Source: Devosia rhizoryzae
Lineage (GTDB): Bacteria; Pseudomonadota; Alphaproteobacteria; Rhizobiales; Devosiaceae
DNA: 64,000 bases
Direction of reading: 5' to 3'
Assembly: GCF_016698665.1 (NCBI RefSeq)
Contig: NZ_CP068046.1
Coordinates: 62,001-126,000 of the forward strand
The translations under genes and the position numbers were made by a program. The notes below the pieces were generated by a model. The model was not told the origin of the DNA. It searched no databases and saw only the letters and a list, made by a program, of their open reading frames with translations. Position 1 is the first letter of the stretch, and the number at the start of each line of letters is the position of its first letter. Positions 37,004-45,331 of this stretch are shown piece after piece.

Positions 37004-38356
37004 ATGCAGGTATTTCGTCGCTTTTCTCGCGACACGCGAGGCAATATCGCGATCATTGTCGCGTTTATGCTCATGCCTATGCTGGTATTGGCGGGCGGCG
37101 CCACCGACATGGCGCGCTACGAGGCCCATCGCGCACAGCTGCAGGACGGGGTCGACCGCGGCGTGTTGGCGGCAGCATCGCTGTCGCAGACCATGAATGT
37201 GCAAAGCACGATCAGCGACTACCTCAAGACCTTGAGCTTCAAGGATGACGTGACGCTCAGCGTCACGCCCAATGTCGCGCTCAACAACCGCACGATTACA
37301 GTGACGGCGGATTACGAGATGCCCACGGGCTTCCTGCCGCTGATCGGCATTGCCAGCCTGCCGATCCATGTGGTCGCGCAGGCGCAGGAGAGGCGCAGCA
37401 ATGTGGAAATGTCGCTGATGCTGGATTTCTCCGGCTCGATGGCGGGAAGCAAGTACACGTCCCTGAAGTCGGCAGCGACGCAGTTCGTGCAGACTATGAT
37501 CACCCCGCAGACAGCGAGTTACACTTCGCTCAACATCGTGCCCTATGCGGGTCAGGTCTCGGTGGGACAGACGATCTTTGACGCCATGCAGGGCGCGCGG
37601 GCGCATTACAATTCATCCTGCTTCCTGCTGCGGCGGCCCGACTATGCTGCGGGGCTGATCAATCTGGCAGGCCGGGAGCAGATCCCGCATTTCACCAAGT
37701 GGAACGACACGAACTCCAAGCCTACCATGCCGGCCAATATGAACCCGGCCTGGTGCCCCTCTGACGATACGTCGATCACCTTCATGTCCAACAATCAGAC
37801 GGACCTCGTGAACAAGATCGCCGGCTACAAGATGTATGACGGGACAGGCACGGCGATCGCCATGAAGTGGGGTCTGATGCTGCTCGATCCGGCGCTGCGG
37901 CCGCTGATCATGCAGGCGGTGCAGCACAATATGGTGCCGGCCAACTTTGCGGGGCGCCCAGCGGATTTTACCGACGGCAATACGATCAAGGTTCTGGTCC
38001 TGATGACGGACGGCGCCATCACCGAGCAATATACCGCGCTCGACCCGACCAAGGACGTGCGCGCGCCCAACAATACCAAGCTGTTGCGGGACACGAGCTA
38101 CAACACCGACCAGTCGGTCACCGAGACCAAGAAGCATTTCAAGACGGTCTGCCAGATGGCCAGGACCAACAATGTTCTGGTGTTTACGGTCGGCTTCCAG
38201 CTCAGGGACAGCAATGCCGGAGAGTTGGCGATGAAGAACGAGCTGCGCGCCTGCGCCACCAGCACCTCGCATTATTACGACGTGCAGGGACTTGATATCG
38301 CTACTGCTTTCCGCTCCATCGCTACAACCATCCAGCGCGTGAAGCTCACGCAATGA
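37004..38356 (+). CDS. TadG-like protein with von Willebrand factor A domain
   Basis: 450 residues. The N-terminal TadE/TadG-type segment FRRFSRDTRGNIAIIVAFMLMPMLVLAGGATDMARYE contains one membrane helix (about 15-35). It is followed by a VWA domain with the MIDAS-type motif DFSGSMAGS (about residue 145), and later MTDGAI. Such proteins are exported by, or associate with, Tad (Flp) pilus machinery, and act in adhesion. Its stop overlaps the next start (ATGA at 38353-38356), so it heads a three-gene operon. No secretion ATPase or prepilin peptidase genes are nearby. Confidence 0.88.
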   Translation: MQVFRRFSRDTRGNIAIIVAFMLMPMLVLAGGATDMARYEAHRAQLQDGVDRGVLAAASLSQTMNVQSTISDYLKTLSFKDDVTLSVTPNVALNNRTITVTADYEMPTGFLPLIGIASLPIHVVAQAQERRSNVEMSLMLDFSGSMAGSKYTSLKSAATQFVQTMITPQTASYTSLNIVPYAGQVSVGQTIFDAMQGARAHYNSSCFLLRRPDYAAGLINLAGREQIPHFTKWNDTNSKPTMPANMNPAWCPSDDTSITFMSNNQTDLVNKIAGYKMYDGTGTAIAMKWGLMLLDPALRPLIMQAVQHNMVPANFAGRPADFTDGNTIKVLVLMTDGAITEQYTALDPTKDVRAPNNTKLLRDTSYNTDQSVTETKKHFKTVCQMARTNNVLVFTVGFQLRDSNAGELAMKNELRACATSTSHYYDVQGLDIATAFRSIATTIQRVKLTQ

Positions 38357-38880
38357 TCCGGCGAAGCAAAGATAAACGCGGGTTCTGGCACGACGGGGCA
38401 GGCGCCGCAGCAGTAGAATTCGCGTTGGTCATTCCGATGCTCTTGATGATCGTGGGGTCAACGCTCGAGGCCGGCTGGATCATGATGCAGACGATCATGC
38501 TCGACCGCGGACTCGACCAGACGGTGCGCGAATTGCGGGTGGGGAGCTTTGCCAATCCGACGCAGGAGCTGATGCGCCGGCGGGTCTGCGCGCGGGCGAT
38601 GATCCTGGCCGATTGCGAAGCGCATCTGGCGCTCGAGCTTTTTCCCATCAATGGCAGTTCCGGCTATCCGAGCGACGCTCAGCGTTGCGTCAACCGCAAC
38701 AGCGCGGTAGCGCCCGTGCTGCGCTTTACGCCCGGCGGCCGAATGCAGACCATGTTCGTGCGGGCCTGCTATGTAGTGTCACCGATCACGCCGGGACTAG
38801 GTCTTGGCCTGTTATTGCCCAAGGATGATTCGGGGGCCATTCGCATCATCGCCAAATCGGGCTTCGTGAACGAACCATGA
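38353..38880 (+). CDS. TadE-like pseudopilin
   Basis: 175 residues, overlapping the TadG-like stop by 4 bp. Pattern: basic N terminus, then GAAAVEFALVIPMLLMIVGSTLEAGWIMM, a TadE helix with the Glu that is conserved after the cleavage site (AVEFALV). The remaining ~130 residues contain four cysteines, suggesting disulphides outside the membrane. It is a minor pseudopilin-type partner of the TadG-like protein. Its stop overlaps the next gene's start. Confidence 0.85.
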   Translation: MIRRSKDKRGFWHDGAGAAAVEFALVIPMLLMIVGSTLEAGWIMMQTIMLDRGLDQTVRELRVGSFANPTQELMRRRVCARAMILADCEAHLALELFPINGSSGYPSDAQRCVNRNSAVAPVLRFTPGGRMQTMFVRACYVVSPITPGLGLGLLLPKDDSGAIRIIAKSGFVNEP

Positions 38881-39395
38881 GCATGATGCCAAGGACATTT
38901 CGCCACGATCAGCAAGGCGCTTCGATCATCGAATTTGCGTTGATGGCGCCGATCCTTCTGGCGCTGCTTCTCGGTGCGGTGACGCTGTTCGACCTTTTCC
39001 GGAACCTCCAAAGCGTCGAGAAAGCCACCTTCACCGTGGGCGATATGATGTCGCGAGAGCTTGCAATGGACCAGACGAAACTGGCGTCCATGCTGACGCT
39101 GGTGAAGAAGATGGTGCCGACGGCAAGCGACGGGGGGCTAAGGGTCTCGAGTGTCACCAAGACCGGCGGGAACCTCCATGTCAATTGGTCCAAGCCGGTC
39201 GGCTCATCGATCCCGACGACGCCGGTTTCAACCGCCAACCTGCCCGCTATTGCCGAGGGCGACACGGTGTTGATCACGGAAAGCTTCGTGCCGCACCGAG
39301 CGTTTGTCGATACATTCGGACTCGACGCGGTGGTCTTCAGCGCCAGCGCGGTGCATCGCCCGCGCTTCGTCAATTCGATGTCGTTCCCGAACTAA
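38877..39395 (+). CDS. TadE-like pseudopilin
   Basis: 172 residues, overlapping the previous gene by 4 bp. The N-terminal motif QGASIIEFALMAPILLALLLGAVTLFD is the TadE membrane helix with the conserved IEFAL. The external part has no cysteines, unlike its neighbour. It ends 4 bp into the opposite HisN-like gene end. Together with the two preceding genes it would form the minor-subunit set for a Tad-type pilus whose core is not in the window. Confidence 0.85.
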   Translation: MSMMPRTFRHDQQGASIIEFALMAPILLALLLGAVTLFDLFRNLQSVEKATFTVGDMMSRELAMDQTKLASMLTLVKKMVPTASDGGLRVSSVTKTGGNLHVNWSKPVGSSIPTTPVSTANLPAIAEGDTVLITESFVPHRAFVDTFGLDAVVFSASAVHRPRFVNSMSFPN

Positions 39396-40189
39396 CTAGC
39401 GTTGACCAGGGCCAACGCCTTTTCGAGCAGTTGTGGCGTCGCAGCGGCCACGACATTGCCGCCGCCGGTCGGGTCCGAGCCGTCCCAGCAGCTGATGGCG
39501 CCGCCCGCTTCACGGATGATCGGCACCAGGGCGGCGATGTCGTAGGTATTGAGATAGGGTTCGATCACGAGGTCGGCCTGGCCGGCTGCGAGCAGGGCAT
39601 AGCCATAGCAGTCCATGCCGAAGCGCTGGAGGCGGGTTGCCGCTTCCAGTGCTTCCCACTTGGCGAGAAGTTCGGTGGTGTTGAAGAGGCGTGGCGTTGT
39701 GGTGAAGACGCGGGCGCTTTCAAGGTCGGTGGCGCCGCTGGTGCGGTTGGGTAGGGCAGCGTCGCCGCGGCGATAGGTGGAGCGGCCGGGTACGGCGAGA
39801 AAGGTCTCATCGATGAAGGGCTGGCTCATGAGGCCAGCAACGGCAATGCCATCAACGGCGAAGCCGATCAGCGTGCCCCAGACGGGGGCGCCGGAGATGA
39901 AGGCGCGCGTGCCGTCCACCGGATCGATGATCCAGGAATATCGGCTATCGCCGGAAGAGCCCCATTCTTCGCCGATGATGGCGTGATCCGGGAAGGCCTC
40001 CTCAATCACCATGCGAATGGCCGTCTCGGCGCCCTTGTCGGCCTCGGTGACGGGGTCGAAGCCGCTGGCAAGCTTGTTGTCCACCGTGAGCGGCGTCCGG
40101 AACAGGAGAAGCGTTTTTTCAGCGGCAGCACGGCTGGCAGCGAGCAGAACGGTTTCAACGCGCGCAAAATCGATGTCAGCACTGGTCAT
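39392..40189 (-). CDS. hisN: Inositol monophosphatase family protein, probable histidinol-phosphatase
   Basis: 265 residues from the ATG at 40189 (GGAG 7 nt upstream). Metal-binding motifs of the IMPase family: IIGEEWG, IIDPVDGTRAFISGAPVWGT and the C-terminal YDIAALVPIIREAGG. TVDNKLASGFDPVTEADKGAE covers the N-terminal metal region. The TYDIAAL variant and the company of N-formylglutamate amidohydrolase and cpdR match the Hyphomicrobiales HisN arrangement, the IMPase-type histidinol-phosphatase. Inositol-1-phosphatase activity is the alternative. Probably in an operon with the amidohydrolase gene 16 bp upstream. Confidence 0.8.
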   Translation of the reverse strand: MTSADIDFARVETVLLAASRAAAEKTLLLFRTPLTVDNKLASGFDPVTEADKGAETAIRMVIEEAFPDHAIIGEEWGSSGDSRYSWIIDPVDGTRAFISGAPVWGTLIGFAVDGIAVAGLMSQPFIDETFLAVPGRSTYRRGDAALPNRTSGATDLESARVFTTTPRLFNTTELLAKWEALEAATRLQRFGMDCYGYALLAAGQADLVIEPYLNTYDIAALVPIIREAGGAISCWDGSDPTGGGNVVAAATPQLLEKALALVNAS

Positions 40190-40204
40190 GAGATGCTCCA
40201 AAGC

Positions 40205-41098
40205 CTATTCGGCAGCGCGTTGCGCCAGCGGCGCGGCACCGGCGAGGGAGGCGAGGTCGAGCCCGATAAGGGTGTGGATCAAGCGCTCGATCAGGGTCTT
40301 GATGGTTTCGAAACCCTCGTGTTTTTCGAGGGTCGCCTCGTTCATGTAGAGGTGCCGGCTGATCTCGATCTGGAGGGCATGAACGCCATGGGGCGGGCGC
40401 CCATAGGTGCGGGTGCAAAAGCCGCCGGCATAGGGGCGGTTTCGCGCAACGCGGAGCCCCGCGGCGGTGAAGACGGTTTCAACGAGATCGACCAAGGGGC
40501 CGGCGCAGGTCGTGCCATAGCGATCGCCGAGGACGATGTCGGGCGTTGCGCGCTCGCCATGCTTGCCGATGCGCGGCATGGAATGGCAATCGATGAGGAC
40601 CGCTAGGCCAAAGCTGGTGACGCTCTCGCTGAGCAGCTTTTGCAGGGCGGCATGGTAGGGATGGTAGATGCCCTCGATGCGCATTCGAGCATCATCAAGG
40701 CTCAGGCGATCGCGGTAGATCGGCTTGTTTTCGGCCACGACGCGCGCCAGCGTGCCCAGGCCCGCGGCAACGCGTGGCGAAGTTGTATTGAAGCGGTCCG
40801 ACAACGGCTCGGCAAACATCGTGGGGTCGAGTTCCCAGGGTTCGCGATTGACGTCCAGATAGGCTCGGGGAAAGTGCGCCCTTAGCAGGGGTGCGCCCAG
40901 ATGGGGCGCCCGCGCGAACAGTTCGTCGACGAAAGCATCTTCAGACTGGCGGATCGAAAGGTGGTCGAGCCGCGTCATGGCAAGGAAGCGCTCGGGATAA
41001 ACCCGGCCGGAATGGGGCGAATTGAACACGACCGGCGCGACCAGGCGGCGGGGCCGGATGGTCTCAAATGCCGGTTGATCCCAGTAGTCCGACCGCAC
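40205..41098 (-). CDS. N-formylglutamate amidohydrolase family protein
   Basis: 297 residues from a GTG at 41098, chosen because GGGGGAG lies 5 nt upstream (41104-41110); an upstream open frame runs to 41272 but lacks an RBS. Family motifs: VVFNSPHSGRVYPERFL, the metal-binding DVNREPWELDP, LIDCHSMPRIG, GDRYGTTCAG, and HALQIEISRHLYM. It hydrolyses N-formyl-L-glutamate or a related N-acyl amino acid in the cytosol. hut genes are absent here, so histidine degradation is not indicated. It is divergent from cpdR. Confidence 0.88.
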   Translation of the reverse strand: MRSDYWDQPAFETIRPRRLVAPVVFNSPHSGRVYPERFLAMTRLDHLSIRQSEDAFVDELFARAPHLGAPLLRAHFPRAYLDVNREPWELDPTMFAEPLSDRFNTTSPRVAAGLGTLARVVAENKPIYRDRLSLDDARMRIEGIYHPYHAALQKLLSESVTSFGLAVLIDCHSMPRIGKHGERATPDIVLGDRYGTTCAGPLVDLVETVFTAAGLRVARNRPYAGGFCTRTYGRPPHGVHALQIEISRHLYMNEATLEKHEGFETIKTLIERLIHTLIGLDLASLAGAAPLAQRAAE

Positions 41099-41331
41099 GC
41101 CTTCTCCCCCGATCAGCGGCGTGACCGCCGAAGTGATTTGCTTTGCATCAGTTTCGCCCGGCCCGGCGCTGTTGTCCAGTTGTCGCACAAGGACATCGAC
41201 GTCACGAAAAGCGTAGCCAAGTGAAGCTCTAACGGTTGCGAAAGCGAACAGGTGGCATAAACATCGCAACAAATGCGACTCACCTGCCGGCGCGGCCTTT
41301 CGGGCCTTCGGCGCGGACCCATGGAGTTTTG

Positions 41332-41691
41332 ATGAAGCGGATCCTGCTCGCCGAAGACGACAACGACATGCGTCAGTTCCTGACCCGCGCGCTCAAGACC
41401 GCGGGCTATGATGTCGTCTCGTTCGATAATGGGCTTTCGGCCTATGAACGCCTGCGCGAAGAACCGTTTTCGCTGCTGCTCAGCGACATCGTCATGCCGG
41501 AGATGGACGGGATCGAACTGGCACGGCGAGCGACGGAACTCGATCCGGACCTCAAGGTCATGTTTATCACCGGTTTTGCAGCCGTGGCGCTCAACCCCGA
41601 TAGCGACGCGCCCAAGGATGCATCGGTGCTGAGCAAGCCCTTCCACCTGCGCGACCTTGTGAGCGAAGTCGAGCGTCTGCTGGCCGCCTAG
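41332..41691 (+). CDS. cpdR: CpdR-type single-domain response regulator
   Basis: 119 residues from the ATG at 41332 (GGAG upstream), a stand-alone receiver. The acidic pair is in LLAEDDNDM, the phospho-acceptor Asp52 is in LSDIVMPEMDG, Thr in ITGFAAVAL and Lys in LSKPFHLRD. FDNGLSAYERLREEPF and the FITGFAAVALNP-KPFHLRDL combination are characteristic of CpdR. In Caulobacter and rhizobia unphosphorylated CpdR primes ClpXP for proteolysis of cell-cycle proteins; the CckA-ChpT pathway phosphorylates it. A long inverted repeat follows it. Confidence 0.93.
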   Translation: MKRILLAEDDNDMRQFLTRALKTAGYDVVSFDNGLSAYERLREEPFSLLLSDIVMPEMDGIELARRATELDPDLKVMFITGFAAVALNPDSDAPKDASVLSKPFHLRDLVSEVERLLAA

Positions 41692-41694
41692 GTC

Positions 41695-41809
41695 TTGGGG
41701 TGAGGGCGGTCTGCAAATGGCAGTTTTCTGCGCTTCCGGTACTCACGTACTGATGTACGCTCCGTTCCGGTTCTCGAAAACCACCATTTTCGCCTCGCCC
41801 TGACCCCAA
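41695..41809. repeat. Long imperfect inverted repeat after cpdR
   Basis: Outer arms TTGGGGTGAGGGCG (41695-41708) and CGCCCTGACCCCAA (41796-41809) have one mismatch. Inner arms AAATGGCAGTTTTC and GAAAACCACCATTT have two. The centre contains the sequence ACTCACGTACTGATGTACGCTCCG. It would fold as a single ~50-bp stem and probably ends cpdR transcription. A similar sequence is common between genes of this order (recollection, not searched). Confidence 0.75.
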
Positions 41810-41927
41810 TCCCTCCCGCTCATGTCGCTATCCACAGGCATGGAAATTGGCGCTTGACCAGCACTGCGGATTTATGGTCTATCCGCGCCACCGGAAGGGC
41901 CTAGCGGCTTTTCCTTCCCGGAGAGAT

Positions 41928-42002
41928 GGGCGTATAGCTCAGCGGGAGAGCACCTCGTTGACATCGAGGGGGTCACAAGTTCGATCCTTGTTACGCCCAC
42001 CA
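41928..42002 (+). tRNA. tRNA-Val (anticodon GAC)
   Basis: 75 nt including encoded CCA. Acceptor GGGCGTA pairs with TACGCCC, anticodon stem CCTCG/CGAGG encloses TTGACAT with anticodon GAC at 41960-41962, and the T-arm contains GTTCGATCC. A D-arm AGCTCAGCGGGAGAGC is present. It reads GTC/GTT valine codons. Confidence 0.97.
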
Positions 42003-42032
42003 TCTCTCTAGAAGACTTTCGCCTCAGGCGAT

Positions 42033-42107
42033 GGGAGTATAGCTCAGCGGGAGAGCATTCGCTTCACACGCGAAGGGTCACAAGTTCAATCCTTGTTACT
42101 CCCACCA
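42033..42107 (+). tRNA. tRNA-Val (anticodon CAC)
   Basis: 75 nt including encoded CCA. Acceptor GGGAGTA pairs with TACTCCC, anticodon stem TTCGC/GCGAA encloses TTCACAC with anticodon CAC at 42065-42067, and the T-arm contains GTTCAATCC. It reads GTG. It lies 30 bp after the GAC gene; the two are nearly identical outside the stems and are probably one transcript. Confidence 0.97.
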
Positions 42108-42245
42108 TCTGATCTGGCACCGAATGCCTTCCTTTGACATTGCCGACAGATCACGCCACATGCTTGTTCGCGCCGCGTTGCATTTGGTTGCAACCATCGG
42201 GCGCGCTGCTCGTTCGCGTGCAGCGGTTCCACGATCGGGGAAAGC

Positions 42246-44195
42246 ATGACTGATTCGGAACAGTGGGTCGGTGCCAGCGAAGAAAACGCGCGCTTCCGGC
42301 TCCTGGTCGACTCCATTACCGATTACGCGGTCTATATGCTGGACCGTGACGGCGTTGTGACCACCTGGAATGCCGGCGCCGAGCGCTTCAAGGGCTACAA
42401 GGCCGCCGAGATCATCGGCCAGCATTTTTCACGCTTTTATCCCGAGCCCGACCGTGCTGCGGGGGCACCCCAGCGAGCGCTTGAAATCGCGGCGCGCGAG
42501 GGGCGCTTTGAGACCGAAGGCTGGCGTCTGCGCAAGGACGGAACGCCGTTCTGGACCCACGTGGTCATCGATCCCATCAAGGCGCCCAACGGCGAGCTGA
42601 TCGGCTTTGCCAAGATTACCCGCGATCTCAGCGAACGTAAGCACGCCGAGGCCGCGCTGGCCGAGAGCGAGGAACAGTTCCGGCGTCTCGTGCTCAACGT
42701 CGTCGACTACGCCATCTATATGCTCAGCCCCGAGGGCATGGTGACGAGCTGGAACCTTGGCGCAGAGCGCATCAAGGGCTATGGCGCCGAGGAAATCGTC
42801 GGCCAGCACTTTTCCCGCTTTTATCCAGAAGAGGATCGCCTTAAAGGCGGACCGGCGCGCAGCCTCGAGATGGCGCGAACCACCGGGCACTACCAGGCCG
42901 AGGGCTGGCGGGTGCGCAAGGACGGTTCGCGTTTTTGGGCGAGCGTCGTCATCGACGCCATTCACAACGAACAGGGCGAGCTGATCGGCTTTGCCAAGAT
43001 CACTCGCGACGTCACCGAACGGCTGGAGCAGCAGAAGCGGCTGGAACAGGCGCGCGAAGAGCTGTTCCAGGCGCAAAAAGTCGAGGCGATCGGGCAGCTG
43101 ACCGGCGGGGTGGCGCACGATTTCAACAATCTGCTGATGGTTATCCTCGGCAGCCTCGAGGTTCTGGGCCGGCGCGTGTCACTGGAGGAACGCGACCGCA
43201 AGCTTGTCGACAATGCCGTGCACGCAGCGCAGCGTGGCGCGCAATTGACGCAGCGCATGCTGGCCTTTGCGCGGCGGCAGGACTTGGAACAGACCCCGGT
43301 CGATTTGCCGGACCTGGTGCGCGGCATGAGTGATCTCCTGTCGCGCACGCTTGGTCCGACCATCCTGATTGAAACACGCTTTCCGGTCGCCCTGCCCAAG
43401 GTGCTGGCCGATCCCAGCCAACTCGATTCTGCGCTGCTCAATCTTGCGGTGAATGCGCGTGATGCCATGCCAGAGGGCGGGCCGCTGATCATTTCGGCGC
43501 GCGAGGTGGTCGTCGGTAATGATCAGCCGGACCTCAAGCCAGGTCGCTATGTGTGCCTTGCCGTAGAGGACCGTGGCGAAGGCATGGACGCCGAAACGCT
43601 GGCGCGGGCGACCGATCCCTTTTTCACCACCAAGGGCGTGGGCAAGGGTACGGGGCTCGGCTTGCCCATGGTGCAGGGCATCGCCCAGCAATCGGGCGGC
43701 AAGTTCCTGCTCAAGAGCCAGGTAGGCGCGGGCACGACGGCCGAAATCTGGCTGCCGATAGTGGGCGACAAAATGCCCGAGCTGGTCGAGGCTGTTCCGG
43801 AGCCGGTGACTGCGCAGGGCAGGCGGCTCAAGGTTCTCGCGGTGGACGATGACGCGCTGGTGCTGATCAACACGGCGATGATGCTGGAGGAGCTGGGGCA
43901 CGAGGTGCTCGAGGCAACCTCGGGCGAACAGGCGCTGCAACTGCTCGAAGCGGCGGGCGATGTCGATCTTGTGGTCACCGACCAGGCCATGCCGCGGATG
44001 ACGGGCCTGGTGCTGGCAGGAGAAATCGCGGCGCGCTGGCCGGGCCTGCCCGTGATCCTCGCCAGTGGCTATACCGATATCGAAGAAGCGCGGGTGATGA
44101 AGCTGCCGCGGCTGGCGAAGCCTTTTTCGGAGGCTGATCTCGAGCGCGTCATTGCCCGCGTCACTGATACCGAACCAAGCGTCGCAGCGGGCTAG
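42246..44195 (+). CDS. Hybrid sensor histidine kinase with two PAS domains and a C-terminal receiver
   Basis: 649 residues. Two PAS domains (about 15-135 and 140-260) look like a recent duplication, both with GQHFSRFYPE and GELIGFAKITRD. The HisKA box has His291 in GGVAHDFNNLL. HATPase motifs are NLAVNARDAMP, DRGEGM, FFTTKGVGKGTGLGL. The receiver domain has DDD (about 537) and the phospho-acceptor Asp579 in VVTDQAMPRMTG. No membrane segment, so it senses a cytosolic signal. The PAS domains lack the LOV cysteine motif. Output partner unknown; the tRNA-Val genes are just upstream. Confidence 0.92.
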   Translation: MTDSEQWVGASEENARFRLLVDSITDYAVYMLDRDGVVTTWNAGAERFKGYKAAEIIGQHFSRFYPEPDRAAGAPQRALEIAAREGRFETEGWRLRKDGTPFWTHVVIDPIKAPNGELIGFAKITRDLSERKHAEAALAESEEQFRRLVLNVVDYAIYMLSPEGMVTSWNLGAERIKGYGAEEIVGQHFSRFYPEEDRLKGGPARSLEMARTTGHYQAEGWRVRKDGSRFWASVVIDAIHNEQGELIGFAKITRDVTERLEQQKRLEQAREELFQAQKVEAIGQLTGGVAHDFNNLLMVILGSLEVLGRRVSLEERDRKLVDNAVHAAQRGAQLTQRMLAFARRQDLEQTPVDLPDLVRGMSDLLSRTLGPTILIETRFPVALPKVLADPSQLDSALLNLAVNARDAMPEGGPLIISAREVVVGNDQPDLKPGRYVCLAVEDRGEGMDAETLARATDPFFTTKGVGKGTGLGLPMVQGIAQQSGGKFLLKSQVGAGTTAEIWLPIVGDKMPELVEAVPEPVTAQGRRLKVLAVDDDALVLINTAMMLEELGHEVLEATSGEQALQLLEAAGDVDLVVTDQAMPRMTGLVLAGEIAARWPGLPVILASGYTDIEEARVMKLPRLAKPFSEADLERVIARVTDTEPSVAAG

Positions 44196-44810
44196 CTACC
44201 ACATGGTGGCTTTGGCGCGCTCCGGCCAGGCTTTGTCATAGCTTTCGCCACCGACCTGATTTTCGGTCATGCGCGCGAGTATCTCGCCGGGCGTCGGCAG
44301 TGTCGCAGGGTCGACCTGACGTTTGGGATTCCACAGTTCCGAGCGCACGATGGCGCGGGCGCACTGGAAGTAAAGCTCGTCCAGTTCGAGGACGATAACG
44401 GTGCGCGGGGCTTTCTCCTCCACGGCGAAGCTTTCAAGCAGCACCGGATCGACCGACAGATGCGCACGGCCATTGGCGCGCAGCGTGGTTCCGGAGCCGG
44501 GAATGAGGAACAACAAGGCGCAACGCGGATCGCGGACAATGTTGCGGAGCGAATCGATACGGTTGTTGCCGCGCCGATCCGGCATAGCCAGGGTCTGGTC
44601 ATCGAGGATGCGGACGAAGCCGGGCTTGTCGCCCCGGGGCGAACAGTCGATGCCTTCAGGACCAATCGTGGCGAGCGCGGCAAAAGGGCTTGCTTGGATC
44701 AGGCGGCGGTAATCGGGTGTGACCGTATGGGCGACCTTGACCATGGAAGCGGGGCCCGGCTCGGGCAGGTAAAGGGTTTCGAGCTCTTCAATCGAAGTTA
44801 TTCGGGTCAT
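44196..44810 (-). CDS. Pyridoxamine 5'-phosphate oxidase-like FMN-binding protein (PPOX class)
   Basis: 204 residues. The split-barrel flavin-binding pattern is seen in PFAALATIGPEGIDCSPRGDKPGFVRILD and LAMPDRRGNNRIDSLRNIVRDPRCALLFLIPG in two blocks, followed by LRANGRAHLSVDP. The GEGIDCSPRG region matches the family often annotated MSMEG_1061 or DR_2398-type. It probably reduces or oxidises a small molecule with FMN or F420; the substrate is unknown. It is convergent with the hybrid kinase (stops adjacent) and divergent from msrB. Confidence 0.85.
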   Translation of the reverse strand: MTRITSIEELETLYLPEPGPASMVKVAHTVTPDYRRLIQASPFAALATIGPEGIDCSPRGDKPGFVRILDDQTLAMPDRRGNNRIDSLRNIVRDPRCALLFLIPGSGTTLRANGRAHLSVDPVLLESFAVEEKAPRTVIVLELDELYFQCARAIVRSELWNPKRQVDPATLPTPGEILARMTENQVGGESYDKAWPERAKATMW

Positions 44811-44891
44811 GAAAATGGAACACCAGCTGGGATTTGGGTGTAACTATCCCCATATGACCTGCGAATAATAGGCCGACAAAGGAGTTATGCC

Positions 44892-45296
44892 ATGGACGCC
44901 CATGCTTATCCCGTAACCCGCACCGATGCCGAATGGCGCCAGAAGCTGACGCCTGAACAGTACCAGGTGATGCGCGAGCACGGCACCGAACGGCCCGGCA
45001 GTTGCGCGCTGCTGCACGAACATCGCCAGGGCACGTTTGCCTGCGCCGGATGTGATACGCCGCTGTTCGGCTCGACGCTGAAGTTCGAAAGCGGCACCGG
45101 TTGGCCAAGCTTCAACGACCCGATCTCGGGTTCGGTCGCGACCACGACCGATCGCTCCTATGGGATGACGCGCACGGAAGTGCATTGCGCCACCTGCGGC
45201 AGCCATTTGGGTCACGTTTTTCCGGATGGCCCGCCGCCCACCGGCTTGCGTTATTGCATTAATGGCGTAGCGCTGAATTTTACGCCCAAGGAATAA
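44892..45296 (+). CDS. msrB: Peptide methionine (R)-S-oxide reductase
   Basis: 134 residues. Four zinc ligands (Cys51, Cys54 in CAGC; Cys99, Cys102 in CATC), the SGTGWPSF substrate loop and the catalytic Cys122 in RYCINGVAL are all present. A resolving cysteine is not obvious. It reduces methionine-R-sulfoxide in proteins, using thioredoxin. Cytosolic (no signal). It has its own terminator 3 bp after the stop. Confidence 0.95.
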   Translation: MDAHAYPVTRTDAEWRQKLTPEQYQVMREHGTERPGSCALLHEHRQGTFACAGCDTPLFGSTLKFESGTGWPSFNDPISGSVATTTDRSYGMTRTEVHCATCGSHLGHVFPDGPPPTGLRYCINGVALNFTPKE

Positions 45297-45299
45297 GAC

Positions 45300-45331
45300 A
45301 AGCCCCGGACGAAAGTTCGGGGCTTTTTTTT
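45300..45331 (+). terminator. Rho-independent terminator after msrB
   Basis: Stem AGCCCCGGAC (45301-45310), loop GAAA, GTTCGGGGCT (45315-45324), then seven T residues. It ends where the convergent hrpB gene stops. Confidence 0.92.

Noticed and set aside
41900..42250. Integration site or genomic island at the tRNA-Val genes
   Set aside because: No integrase, no direct repeat of the tRNA 3' end and no change in gene type on either side; only cpdR and the kinase flank the tRNAs.
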